Source: Gonocerus acuteangulatus
Lineage: Eukaryota; Arthropoda; Insecta; Hemiptera; Coreidae
Reading direction: 5' to 3'
NCBI GenBank assembly: GCA_946811695.1
Contig: OX328124.1
Span: forward strand, 89,584,196-89,648,195
Length of the DNA stretch: 64,000 nucleotides
Shown here: piece by piece, positions 23,910 to 34,911 of the stretch
Numbering within the stretch: position 1 is the stretch's first letter
How the letters are laid out: the number at the start of each line of letters is the position of its first letter
The notes under the pieces: generated by a model
What the model was told of the DNA's origin: nothing
Databases searched by the model: none
Seen by the model: only the letters and a program-made list of their open reading frames with translations
Made by a program: the position numbers and the translations under genes

Positions 23910-24260
23910 TAAGCAATAGGCATTTTAGGCGATAGCCTGGATGGCATACTCGTATGTTCATTGCTCTGCTGTAATCCGTTCCTAGACCCATCTGATGCGA
24001 CGGATAAGGTGCTCCTTTGAGCCAATGGGCTCCCTGTAGACCAAATCTTTAATGTGTCCCCATGGGAAGTAATCCAAGTGCGTGAGGTCTGAAGACTGCC
24101 AAGATTCCAGCCCACTACGTCCTATCCAATGCCATAGTTATTTAGTGCCCAAACAATTTCGGAAGGCTTCCTTATCTATGTGCCAAAACGAATTTGTCCA
24201 AGAACAACGACAGTTTATTATCAAGAAATGCGTGGAAACCCTCTGCGCTAAGTCGAGGGG
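23910..24260 (-). pseudogene. mariner/Tc1-type transposase relic
   Basis: The minus frame 24134-23985 reads WIGRSGLESWQSSDLTHLDY then FPWGHIKDLVYREPIGSKEH and LIRRI, ending at a stop (23982-23984). This corresponds to the conserved C-terminal part of DD-E transposases of the mariner type (consensus WIGRGGP..WPPRSPDLTPLDFFLWG), around the second and third catalytic acids. Further sequence to ~23920 and up to ~24260 appears related but frameshifted. No inverted ends were identified. Dead copy. Confidence 0.8.
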
Positions 24261-24450
24261 TTCAAAAAATGGGGACCTGATATTTTATTATTCCTCAAAA
24301 CATCGGAGGCTATATTTTTGGGGTGGGGGATTAAAGGAGTTTGAGTGGGGGCGAGAGCGAGATTGGCCTTATGAAAGACCAGCTTTTCATCATTTTTTTT
24401 TTTTTTTTATTTTTTTTTTTTTTTTGCATTTTTCTCGGAAACAAAGCAAA

Positions 24451-25677
24451 AAGTCCGTCACGCAGGAGCTGCATAACTAAGCACTTTCCTCAGAATTTGG
24501 GTAGTGTAGACTGCTTTCCAGAACAATTTGCTTAAAATATCCTACATAAATAAAATAAAAACGTGAATAGTTCTCATTTTGTAATGAGTAACTGATCAAT
24601 TATTAATTTGCATCCAGAGTTATGTTTACACATGGTACCTACTACACTACGTAATAAATACAAAAAACCTCATATTATCGTATTTTGATCTAACGCAGGA
24701 ACAGGATACAGTCACTCTAGTGGTAGAAAGCGCTCCTTGCGGCGGCTTTGTGAACCTACGTCTGCCGGCTTTTCTATTCAAATATATTACAAATTAAACC
24801 CCCGCTTTCCGATTGACCGATTCAGCTTATTTTTACAACACTTCTTTCTCATGAGTTACCCACGACGTATACAGCGTTTCGTTACAATACAGCAGAAATT
24901 ACGACCGGTATGAGTATATTAGGAATTTGGGTCCGGAGTAAACCCCCCCTTCTAATGAACCGATTTAGTTTCTTTTTACAACACATATTTACCTGTAGAT
25001 TACCACTACGAATGCCGAGTTTCGTCGAAATATACCAAAAATCACGGCTGGTAGTGGCGAATTGGTATTGTGGGTCCGGAGTAAACCCCCCCTCCTAATG
25101 AACCGATTTCGTTTATTTTTACAACACATATTTACCTGTGGATTAGCACTACGAATACCGAGTTTCGTCGAAATATACCAAAAATCACGGCTGGTAGTGG
25201 CGAATTGGTATTGTGGGTCCGGAGTAAACCCCCCCTTCTAATGAACCGATTTAGTTCATTTTTATATCTCACTTTTCTCTCTATATTAACACTACGAATA
25301 CCAAGTTTCGTTGAAATATAACAAATATTACGGCTGACATAGTCAAATAAGTGTTTTGGGTTCGGGGTAAACCCCCCCTTCCGGTGGACCGACTTTGGTG
25401 GTTAACGAACTCGTTCAATCGTTTGCTAATTGAATGCTATATACCAAGTTTCGTGACGAAAAAACAAAAACTCTGGCCGCTATCGTGTTAACAGACACAT
25501 ATATATATATATGCATATATATATATATATATATATATATAGATATATATAAATTTTAACGGGGGTCATTTTCGGTGTCTACTAGGTAGGATCGATAAAT
25601 ATTTGAAGAAATTTTTCAAAAATTCCGTCATGAGTCCAACCTCAATAGCTACTTTCCTTCGGAGGAAAGTGCTAAAA
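24451..25677 (-). mobile_element. F1 element, copy 2, inverted
   Basis: Reverse-complement match along its length to 8652-9976: 3' end AGTCCGTCACGCAGGAGCTG at 24452, the ~145-bp subrepeats with C-runs (plus strand), a shorter TA tract (25498-25545), and the terminal hairpin near 25645-25672. It has fewer TA repeats and small indels. The two copies face each other and bracket the large LRR exon. Confidence 0.9.
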
Positions 25678-26033
25678 CGAGATATGTACATATGCCCAAA
25701 GACTTTTTTTCATGCTGCATCGATTCCCGAACTTAGGCCGTTTATTTTGGGGACACTGTATAAGTGGTATAGGTTTGTACCAATTACACCACACTGTACT
25801 AATGTGACCTCATTTTATGGCATGTTTACTCATTTTAACTACCGCTAATTTCGGTTCTGAAACGTGAAATATTCTGGTATGGACTTCCGGACTGCGCCAG
25901 CAAGTATCCTGCCTTTGAAGGGACGGAGGAAACGCACTAATTGTAAGAAAATAAATGAAATTGGTAATTTATTTTAATGGTTTTAAACGTGATTATTTAT
26001 TTAAATATTACCGTCAATTCATAATAAACTCAG

Positions 26034-26200
26034 AATTTTAGGACGGGTTATCTATAGGTGACCACTCTTTTCTATCCGGTATAGGGCTGATGCCCTCTCT
26101 TTTTTCCAAAGAAAAGTCATCACCCTTAGTGGAAATCGAACCCATGACCCTTGGCATGGAGTGCATACGCCTTAGCACTCACGGACCCTGGGCCTCCAAA
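26034..26200 (-). repeat. tRNA-Ser-like SINE (family B), copy 2
   Basis: Minus-strand head GGAGGCCCAGGGTCCGTGAG.. with B-box GGGTTCGATTTCC, and the tail GATAACCCGTCCTAAAATTC as at 7496. It is longer than that copy by an insert around 26070-26130. Confidence 0.75.
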
Positions 26201-26216
26201 AGGATTGATTACAAGG

Positions 26217-26705
26217 GACGTCTTTTGATGAAATTCTTTAGATGTTGTTTACTTCTTGACGTTGATGAAGTTAAATAACTGTAACTGTGTAAATTTTGCT
26301 GTTATTAAAGGAGGACGTCTTTTGATGACAGCAAAATTCTTTAGATGTTGTTTACTTCTTGACGTTGATGAAGTTAAATAACTGTAACTGTGTAAATTTT
26401 GCTGTTATTAAAGGAGGACGTCTTTTGATGACAGCAAAATTCTTTAGATGTTGTTTACTTCTTGATGTTGATGAAGTTAAATAACTGTAACTGTGTAAAT
26501 TTTGCTGCTATTAAAGGAGGACGTCTTTTGATAACAGCAAAATTCTTTTGATGTTGTTTACTTCTTGATGTTGATGAAGTTAAATAACTGTAACTGTGTA
26601 AATTTTGCTGGTATTAAAGGAGGACGTCTTTTGATGACAGCAAAATTTAAACAGCTGCAGTTATTTAACTTCATGAACATCAAGAAGTAAACAACATCTA
26701 AAGAA
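26217..26705. repeat. 103-bp tandem array ending in an inverted unit
   Basis: GACGTCTTTTGAT starts units at 26217, 26314, 26417, 26520 and 26623. The first unit is 97 bp (6-bp deletion), the next three are exactly 103 bp. The last short unit turns into a reverse-complement copy (26637-26705, with CATCAAGAAGTAAACAACAT). Each unit also begins ACAGCAAAATT and ends AATTTTGCTGT. Confidence 0.95.
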
Positions 26706-27859
26706 GAACAAGAAAAAAAAAAAGACACGGAAAGAATAAAAAAAAAGTTATGAGAGGTAAAGTTCCTTTAAGACAAGGGTGGTTGTGCGAAAGGAACACA
26801 ATAGGATGAGAGAAATATACGCAGCATGCATTTCGAGAAGCTTACCATTAACCAGTGTCCAAGCACTTCTTAAGCACGGCATTCGGAAACAACTTTCAGA
26901 GCTTTTCTTCCAAATTACTTCCGTCTAGAAGTTAAGAGTTAGCCCTCTTCTACTTCAGCCGAGTTACCTTCTCTACTACGAGTTCTATATGAGAAAAGTT
27001 ATTGAGGATCCAAGAAATATTAGGCATCAAGGTATTTAAAAAATATTCGCTAAGCTTATATTAATGTATGTTTCACGTATCTATAGTACATTGGATTTTC
27101 TCGCCTAGTTTTGCAGGCGGATCACTAAGTCATATCATAGAAAGCTTGGTTTATTTTTGATGTCGGAAAATCTAAAAATGAATTTAAAAAAAGTCTTATC
27201 CCTAGTGTTGTTTGCAAAGCTCAGAATAGAAGGAATTAATGTTTTTTCTTAATCTTCCGGGAAAATGTAAACAAATGTAAAAAGGTAAAATTAAATCTCA
27301 AAGATAAGGAAGATCTTAGGCGCCACAACAGGAAACTGACAGATCCTAAACGGAAAAACTCCATTTAAGCAACGATTTCTTCCAATGAGATTGGTCTATT
27401 AAAAATTGCATAAGAATTCGTAAGATATTTAATGGCCTTTTAAAAAGACGCTTTACATTTACTAAGAGTTCCAAACCGTTTTTTTACTCTTAAAACGCAC
27501 TAAAGAGACCTTATTGCGGAAGCCAATATATAGAACAGTCAATTAAATGAGCCAGCTTTAGGGTACTGATAATTTCTTTGTTGATTATTAATTTCTAAGT
27601 GTTGATGCATTTAGTAATGTGATGAATTCTGGGTGGTCTGTGCTCATTGGCTCTCATCATCCTCGGTTAACATCAGAAGATCGGTACTGAAGACCGATTA
27701 GCCGACCAACTCGTTAATGGAAGATTTATGAAAATGAACCTAGTCACTTTCTTCAAAAATTGTATTTTTGGCGCTAAGCGCTTTCAGCAACGCCTGCTAC
27801 CATTTTCAGAGCTGGAAGTTCTTATAGTTGTTTACCTATTTTTGTTTAAAAACGCCAAA
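26706..27859. other. No gene; F3-related piece on minus strand
   Basis: 27180-27490 resembles the F3 end region read on the minus strand (rc of CACTAGGGATAAGACTTTTT near 27190). The rest is unremarkable. Confidence 0.45.
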
Positions 27860-28105
27860 GAAAATTTCTGAAGGGTGCTTTGGTTATTCGATTCACGAAT
27901 TCCTAAAATATTTCCACACGGCGGGACCGAAGAAACATTGTCCCTTTCTGACATTTATAGAAAATCTGTCTTACATATCTTTCTTTAGAAAGATGTCAAA
28001 CGGTCGTCAACAGGCTACAAATATTTTTACACTAAGTGAAAAGAAATTTAGATTCCGGAAATACCCGAACGGAATTCTTAATTTCTCCCTCATTTTAAAA
28101 CTTAA
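27860..28105 (+). repeat. Dispersed repeat F4, copy 1
   Basis: Matches 39060-39262 in the same orientation through TTCGATTC, CTAAAATATTTCC.CACGGCG, GAAGAAACATT.TCCCTTTCTG and AATACCCGAACG. One frame is open for 101 codons in this copy, but the other copy does not keep it open, so a coding function is not supported. Confidence 0.75.
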
Positions 28106-28399
28106 GGAAGTCTATAACACAAGCAAAATATAAAATGAAAGAGACACAAGGAACTCTAATCTCCAGAAAAAGAGGTATTTATATAAAGAGACATGAAAAA
28201 TCGGAAGCGCTGTTTCCTGTAAGTGCTTTAGACAGGTGAATAGGGTCGGTGGGTGACAGCTGTATGACATTTCCTCCGATACTCAACTAAGAACACTCAA
28301 CTTATTCCAATTTTTCGCCATCATTCTCTATTCCATAGAATTTATAGGTAAATTCTTCAAACGTCTATCTCAAATCTGTTTGACAACTATAGAATTTCA

Positions 28400-28560
28400 G
28401 TCGTAATATGGGTGGCGAGCTGACCACACATGGGGATTTAATGGCCCCTGAGGAGGTGGTATAAAGGCCACGAAACATGTAGGGCATGCCAACAATAAAT
28501 TTATATATGTACATGAGATGTCTTGATAACAACGTTTTCAATTTAGTGCTATCGACCAAT
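28400..28560 (+). repeat. Penelope-3'-like segment with hammerhead-like hairpin
   Basis: CTGAGGA, extra G, GTGG/CCAC stem, GAAAC at 28448-28476. This is the same arrangement as the hairpins at 6470 and 7012, again with one extra base. No Penelope coding sequence was recognised around it. Confidence 0.4.
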
Positions 28561-30429
28561 AGCTCACTTAATTGTTATTTGTAAACAAATTAATAGAAAT
28601 TGACATATTGTTCTGTAATTATTCAAGTTACTAGACTTTGATTACCTGTTGCTCTTGTGCCCACCTCCTCGAGCTTACGGGAGTGCCATTACTGAGGCGT
28701 GTCATTCATGATAATCCATTATACACATATCCTATACCGACCGATTATCGGTGGTCTCCCATCCGTAAATTAGAAACAAATGTTACTTTTATAATTAAAA
28801 CGCGCGACATGTGATGTTAACAAAAAGGTGAAAAATAGACGAAGAAAGGCTCTTCAACTATAACTGAATAAAATTTTACATATTATAATATTTTGTTATA
28901 ATTTTCAGTGAACGGAGCCATTTAAAAAATTCTATACTTCTATGATTTTTCTATCATGTTATTAGTTTGTTTTTTTCATCCTAAATGCTTCGTGGTCTCA
29001 CTGCCACCTATTACGTATTGATTTTATTCAAGAAGTAGAGGTGATAATGAGATCACGGAGAAAAGTAAATAATTATTTTGAAGGTCTTCCACGAAAATTA
29101 AAACCTTTTTAAAACATATAGGATCCAAATAATTACCCAGAGAATAGTGAGTGAATTGATTTAATTTTTCTAGATGTACCTATTTAACGAAAATTATTTT
29201 ATTAATGATAAAATCATTAATTAATTTTATCAAATACCAACAACTGTTACTCCTCCTAAATTTTTAAATTATTCAAAGGACTTATCTCCAATAAAATTAA
29301 ATAGGCAACAATGACCCGCATGGTTGAATTGCCTTAGTTAGTGTTCAATTGGAAAATGGTCAAAGTATAATGTTTTTCTAGAATATTCAGGTCAAATAAA
29401 TGTCAATTTATTAAAATTAGCTATACTGTTTCGCATCCGTGGATTTTTCTTCAGGAGCATAAAAACTTGGTAAAGCCAAATAAAACAAAGTTGAAGGTCA
29501 TAACTGAAGATCGTCTACATAGCAACAGACAGTCTTTCTAGTCAGCTCTTTAGAAATCGATAGACTCCAAACAAAAAATTCTATTAGCCTGAGGACGATT
29601 AGTCGCAGAAATTGAGAAGAACTAGACGTGTTATTCTTTAAAGATGTAGAAACTTTTAGTCCAATAAATTAAAATACATATATTATTTAAATATTTTATT
29701 TCTATTTTCTTCTTCTACACTTTTTTCCTATTTTTTACTATATGTATTTTTTTTTAATTGATAACACTGTTACTCAAATTCATAACAAAAATGTGAACTC
29801 ATTTCGATTTGAAAGAACACGGAAACTCGGCTTTGTATCCTTGTTCTTAAATTCAATTCATGGGCCATTATAAATAGTACAAGAGTATACATTATAAAAC
29901 AGGCAGTACAACCCCCCCCCCCTCTTTATTTAGAACAATGGATCTCCCTGAACCACAAAAGAATAAAGGCAGAGCAGCAAAAAAGCAATTTGATGCACCA
30001 TTAACTAAGCTTTTCCTTCAAAGAACTAAGTTTTTGCAATATTCACTTATATTACTAGGTCGTTTCACAAAACATGGTGAGCACATATTCTCAACTAACA
30101 TAATGAAAAGTTTGTTGCTAAACTGCATTCATTATAAAATCTTTTGACTTCGAAACGTTATTTTTTTTTTTTTTATTTAATGTTCGAGTGCCATAACTGA
30201 GCCGATTCGCTCGTGAATTACAAATCAGACCTTATTATTAACATTTCGTTTAAAGTCAAATACAGTAAATTATATATTACAATAAATGTATTTTACAAAT
30301 TAACTACAAACACTACGCCTCACTCCCGTCTTTATGGTGACACTATTTGAAATTATTATTTACAGGCCCTGTTATTTAATTTACTTTCTTCATGTTTTGG
30401 TATAGTGATCTGCAATTCTCGTCAGAAAT

Positions 30430-30431
<2 letters not shown>
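28561..30431. other. No gene seen
   Basis: AT-rich intronic sequence with a C11 run near 29911. No motif recognised. Confidence 0.5.
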
Positions 30432-30482
<51 letters not shown>

Positions 30483-30485
30483 TGC

Positions 30486-30535
<50 letters not shown>

Positions 30536-30676
30536 ATGTATGCATGTGTGTATATGTATGTGTGCGTGTTTATAAATATGTATATATGTATGTATGGATG
30601 TGTGTGTGTATGTATGTATGTATATGTGTGTGTATGTATATGTATGCATGTGTGTATATGTATGTGTGTGTGTGTG

Positions 30677-30725
<49 letters not shown>
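30432..30725. repeat. Compound TA/GT/TATG microsatellite
   Basis: TA run, GT run, irregular TATG/TGTG stretches, then TA again. ORFs across it are low-complexity artefacts. Confidence 0.97.
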
Positions 30726-30726
<1 letters not shown>

Positions 30727-30826
30727 GAAGCAGCTATAAGTGAAACAGAAAGGAATATACCATCTATTGTTAGCTTTAAATTAATGAGAAAAAATAAATA
30801 AATAAAAAAGTTGTGTACAGTTATAT

Positions 30827-30858
<32 letters not shown>

Positions 30859-30859
<1 letters not shown>

Positions 30860-30888
30860 GTGCGTCTACTGCTATGGTCATTGGCACC
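30859..30888 (-). promoter_or_regulatory. 3'-terminal stem-loop of the LINE
   Basis: The last bases before poly(A) read GGTGCC...GCACC on the minus strand, able to form a short stem. Similar ends with paired changes (GGCGC/GCGCC, GGTGCT/AGCACC) occur in SINE copies here, which suggests recognition by the LINE reverse transcriptase (inference). Confidence 0.55.
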
Positions 30889-31198
30889 ATTCTTTATTGT
30901 TGATTTGTAAACCAACAGAGAAACAGTTCTTAACCTAACTAAACTATTCTAACTTCGGTGAGCTCCTTTTTAAAATATATTGGAACCACCCTTAATTCTA
31001 AACTTAAATCTAGTTAGTGAGCTATTTACATATTTACAGTAACTCATTCACACTTGGAACATTCACACAATAAATACATACACACAAACCACACATACTC
31101 CTATATCGATTATTTACATATACTCACAAAACGTACATGTCACCAAGGTTTATATTTTGTACAAATTGGATAGTGGATTCTCCTAACAGGGGACTCAA

Positions 31199-34100
31199 CT
31201 ATATCTCACTATAGAATCTGGTATCTATTAAATATTCTTTCAGTATCTTCACAGATGCTTCATTTTTACTTAACAGTTGCTTTAGGTTATCAGGTAGGTT
31301 GTGCCGCCTCCGGGCTTCCTGGAGCGCGGTGCACTCCAACAAGATGTGTTTAACATCTAGGAGGCTGCCACAGCGTTCACATTGTGGTCTTCGTCGGCCG
31401 ACGAGGTGGTAACCATGCGTCAGTCGTGTGTGACCGATTCTTAGACGTGATAATACCACCTCGTCCTGCCTTTTCATATTGGTAGGGCTCTTGAACATAA
31501 CGGAACTTTCAATGTTCTTTAAGAATAAGTCACCATTATTGTACTCCTCTTGCCATTTATTCCACACAAGTTTAATCATTTGTTTTTTAAAATCTTTAAC
31601 GTGCATTGGCAGGTCAAGACCATCCGGGTGTGACGCTGCCTGCCTGGCCAAGAGGTCTGCTTGTTCATTTCCTTCTAAGTTAGTATGTCCAGGTATCCAT
31701 AAAAAGTTGACAGTTGCTCCTCTAGAAAGTATAGTGTTTAAAACGTTGAAAATATCCAATATAAGAGGATTTGTTGAAAATTTGTCTTTAAGGGCAATTA
31801 AGGAACTATATGAATCAGTGCATATCAATATCCGTAGACTGCAAGTTCCGTAATGCTCAAGAGCTTTTTTAATTCCTGTTAACTCTGCATGAAAGACACT
31901 TGTTTCTGGATTTAAAGGGATAGAAAGTTGTCTTTCACTATCAATGTACACGCCACATCCAGTACCGGAGTCTGTTTTAGAGCCATCTGTGAAGATAATG
32001 AGATGTTGTTTATATTTTTGGATTGTTTCAAGAAATGCTGTTTTATATATTAAATTGGAAGTGCTTTCTTTGGGGTACTTTCCTAATGAGAGATCGATAT
32101 GAAACTCTGGTAGAACCCATGGGCATACGACCGAAAGTTGTAATTCCATGAGGTTCTCCCAGGTTCCACCGTAGAAGCGGATAGTTTCATCGGCCCTCAC
32201 TGTCAATGGTCTAGTTCTCGAACGTTTATTCTTATACATGTCAGATGTGCTGTGATCTCTTACAATGTTTGCCATGAAATGTTTTGGCTGGCTTCTCAGG
32301 GACGCTACATATGTTAGAGTCAGTAGCTTTCTTCTGTGGTCAGGGGGTAGATGTCCTGCCTCTGCGTAGATGGCATCTAACGGGCTTGTGCGAAAGGCGC
32401 CAATCGCAGCTCGCAGCCCCGCATTGTACTGTCTATCCAACTGGCGGAGCCACGACCTGCGAGCGGACCCGTATATTGCACATCCATAATCTACTCGGGA
32501 TCTGAGTAGCACGTCAAATATTTGCAGGAGGACTGATGTTTCGGCACCCCACTTTATTCTGGACAGCGATTTAAGGATTTTAAGGGACGCCTCACACCTC
32601 TGAATTGTATAGTTGATGTGAGACCTCCACCTTAACTTTGCGTCCATGATGAGCCCTAGAAATTTATGCTCATCTCTTGATATGACTTCGGAACCACACA
32701 TCTCCAGCCTCGGGGGATTATGTGGTCTTCGGAGCCTGCAGAAATGGACAGAAACTGTCTTTTCATGGGAAAACATAAAGCCACGTGATCTGGCAGCATC
32801 GGTTACAGTGTTGATAGCCTGCTGTAGACTTCGGGCTTCTACATCCTCTGCCGGGTGAGTGACAAATAAGGCTAAATCGTCAGCAAAAAGTGAACGACGA
32901 ACGTCTTCCTCTATACCGTCAGCTATGCCATTTATTGCGACAAGAAACAGTGTTACGCTAAGGACGGATCCCTGAGGGATTCCGTTCTCTTGTACGCGTA
33001 GAGATGATAGGGCATCACTGATCCGAACTCTAAAAGTTCTTTCTTCTAAGAAGCTTTTAAGAAACAGAGGTAATCGACCTCTTAGTCCCCATTCATGTAG
33101 TCGCTTGAGTATGTCATATCTCCATGCCCTGTCATATGCCTGTTTCATGTCGAAAAAAATGGCCGTAGCATGTTCTCGGGAGAAGAATGCATTTTGTATA
33201 AATTGTTCTAAGTACCCTAGTTGATCTTGGGTTGAGTGTTTTCGTCGAAATCCGGCCTGATATTTACTAATAAGCCCTCTATTTTCCAAAACATGCATCA
33301 ATCTGTAGTTTACCATTGACTCCAGGAGCTTTCCCATACAACATAGAAGAGATATTGGTCTATAGCTGCCTGGAGCCTGTGGATTTTTACCTACCTTTAA
33401 AATTGGTATAATGATTGATTCTTTCCATTGAGTCGGATATATTGTTATGTGCCAAAGTTGGTTATACAAATCTAGCAACCTCCTTTTTCCTGTGTCCGGT
33501 AAATTCAGTAACATTTCATATGGCACTCCATCCCAGCCCGGCGATGATCTCCGATTGACTGCATGGAGTGCCCTATTAAGCTCTTCAATTCCAAAATTAA
33601 CATTATATTCATATGAGGTACTCTCCTCTGATCCGAAGTCTAGAGGAATACTCTCTTCGCCTGCTTTTATGGCCAGGAATTCAGCCGAGCATTCCATGGA
33701 GCTGAATACTGAGCTGAAGTACTCGCCGAAGACATTGGCAACTTCTTGAGGCTTATCAACATGTATGCTATTGTGAAAGAGGATAGGTATTTGAGGTTTC
33801 ATGCACCTTCCACTAATAGCCTTTATTTTCCTCCATACTTCGGACGTGGAGGTTGTACTAGTCATGGTACTTACATAGCTGTTCCAGGATTCTCTTTTCT
33901 TTTTTATTTTTAACCTTCTTTCAATAGCTCTAGCCTTCTTAAAGGCGATCAGATTTGCATCGGTAGGATAACGCTTAAACCGATTAAACGCTCTCTTTTT
34001 GATTTTATTAGCATCCCTGCATTCCTCGTCCCACCAGGGAACCGGGGTTCTCCTTGTGCGACCAGAAGTACAAGGGATAGACTCGCTAGCTGCGTTCGTC

Positions 34101-34900
34101 AATGCTTTTGTAAACTTCACCAATGATGCTTCAGGCGTGCCTGCCAGTTCAGGTGTAACAAATAAATCCTGGAATTTGTTCCAATTGGCTAGTTTAATGT
34201 TCCACTTAATTGGGCCTTTATACTCATCGTACCTACCAGGGCAGTTTAGAAGTATTGGAAAATGATCTGATCTATGGAGGTCACTTAGAACTCCCCATTC
34301 AAAGGACGACATTAATGTTGGGCTGATAATTGTTAAGTCTATGGCATCAAAGTTTCCTGAAGATTCGATAAAATGTGTAGCCGCTCCATCGTTGAGGACC
34401 AAGAGTCCCATCTCGTCAAGCGCATCATAAAGAAGATGCCCCTGAGATGTGGTCCTCCTTGAGCCCCAAGAGACATGGTGCGTATTAAAATCGCCAAGAA
34501 CTATTATTGGCGGAGGTAATTGTCGTACAAGATCTTTTATTTCCGTTATGGAGTAACCTCTACCGTCTGGAAGGTACAATGAGCAGATACTGGCTGTTAC
34601 TGGGGTTCTCAGACGCACAGCGACGGCTTGGAGTGGCGTGGTTAAATGAATAGATGTTGCTCCAAGATTGTTCTTGGTGTATATGGCCACACCACCGTGG
34701 CTCCGACCACCTGGTAGAACTCTTGCCTCCTTGTGTTCACACATATATCCAGCCAGTGATCTGGGGGCTCCCTCCGGAAACTTCGTTTCCTGAAGAGCCA
34801 CCACCAATGGACTGTATGCGTGCAACAGATATCGAAGCTCGTCGCTGTGTTCTGAAAATCCTCTAATATTCCACTGGAGGAATTTATTATAATCTGTCAT
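31199..34900 (-). CDS. LINE ORF2: endonuclease, reverse transcriptase, RNase H
   Basis: 1233 residues. The N-terminal APE-type endonuclease has WNIRG (10-14), QET with E38, GDFN (136-139) and SDHFPI (211-216). The RT has YRPISLL (513-519), QAGFRRKHS, F-x-D at 584 and catalytic LFADD (671-675). The RNase H has FTDGS (D972), FHAE (E1006), CTDS (D1029), and PGHTN...EQAD (H1072, D1082). A C-terminal Cys/His finger has C1174, C1177, H1185 and C1190. The protein nicks target DNA and primes reverse transcription from it. All recognised catalytic positions are intact and no stop interrupts the frame. The start ATG lies 11 bases after the ORF1 stop, as in two-ORF LINE mRNAs. Confidence 0.96.
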   Translation of the reverse strand: MTDYNKFLQWNIRGFSEHSDELRYLLHAYSPLVVALQETKFPEGAPRSLAGYMCEHKEARVLPGGRSHGGVAIYTKNNLGATSIHLTTPLQAVAVRLRTPVTASICSLYLPDGRGYSITEIKDLVRQLPPPIIVLGDFNTHHVSWGSRRTTSQGHLLYDALDEMGLLVLNDGAATHFIESSGNFDAIDLTIISPTLMSSFEWGVLSDLHRSDHFPILLNCPGRYDEYKGPIKWNIKLANWNKFQDLFVTPELAGTPEASLVKFTKALTNAASESIPCTSGRTRRTPVPWWDEECRDANKIKKRAFNRFKRYPTDANLIAFKKARAIERRLKIKKKRESWNSYVSTMTSTTSTSEVWRKIKAISGRCMKPQIPILFHNSIHVDKPQEVANVFGEYFSSVFSSMECSAEFLAIKAGEESIPLDFGSEESTSYEYNVNFGIEELNRALHAVNRRSSPGWDGVPYEMLLNLPDTGKRRLLDLYNQLWHITIYPTQWKESIIIPILKVGKNPQAPGSYRPISLLCCMGKLLESMVNYRLMHVLENRGLISKYQAGFRRKHSTQDQLGYLEQFIQNAFFSREHATAIFFDMKQAYDRAWRYDILKRLHEWGLRGRLPLFLKSFLEERTFRVRISDALSSLRVQENGIPQGSVLSVTLFLVAINGIADGIEEDVRRSLFADDLALFVTHPAEDVEARSLQQAINTVTDAARSRGFMFSHEKTVSVHFCRLRRPHNPPRLEMCGSEVISRDEHKFLGLIMDAKLRWRSHINYTIQRCEASLKILKSLSRIKWGAETSVLLQIFDVLLRSRVDYGCAIYGSARRSWLRQLDRQYNAGLRAAIGAFRTSPLDAIYAEAGHLPPDHRRKLLTLTYVASLRSQPKHFMANIVRDHSTSDMYKNKRSRTRPLTVRADETIRFYGGTWENLMELQLSVVCPWVLPEFHIDLSLGKYPKESTSNLIYKTAFLETIQKYKQHLIIFTDGSKTDSGTGCGVYIDSERQLSIPLNPETSVFHAELTGIKKALEHYGTCSLRILICTDSYSSLIALKDKFSTNPLILDIFNVLNTILSRGATVNFLWIPGHTNLEGNEQADLLARQAASHPDGLDLPMHVKDFKKQMIKLVWNKWQEEYNNGDLFLKNIESSVMFKSPTNMKRQDEVVLSRLRIGHTRLTHGYHLVGRRRPQCERCGSLLDVKHILLECTALQEARRRHNLPDNLKQLLSKNEASVKILKEYLIDTRFYSEI

Positions 34901-34911
34901 TGTGGTGTAAA

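Noticed and set aside
27828..28133. 101-codon ORF in F4
   Set aside because: The second F4 copy does not keep the frame open, so selection on a protein is not supported.
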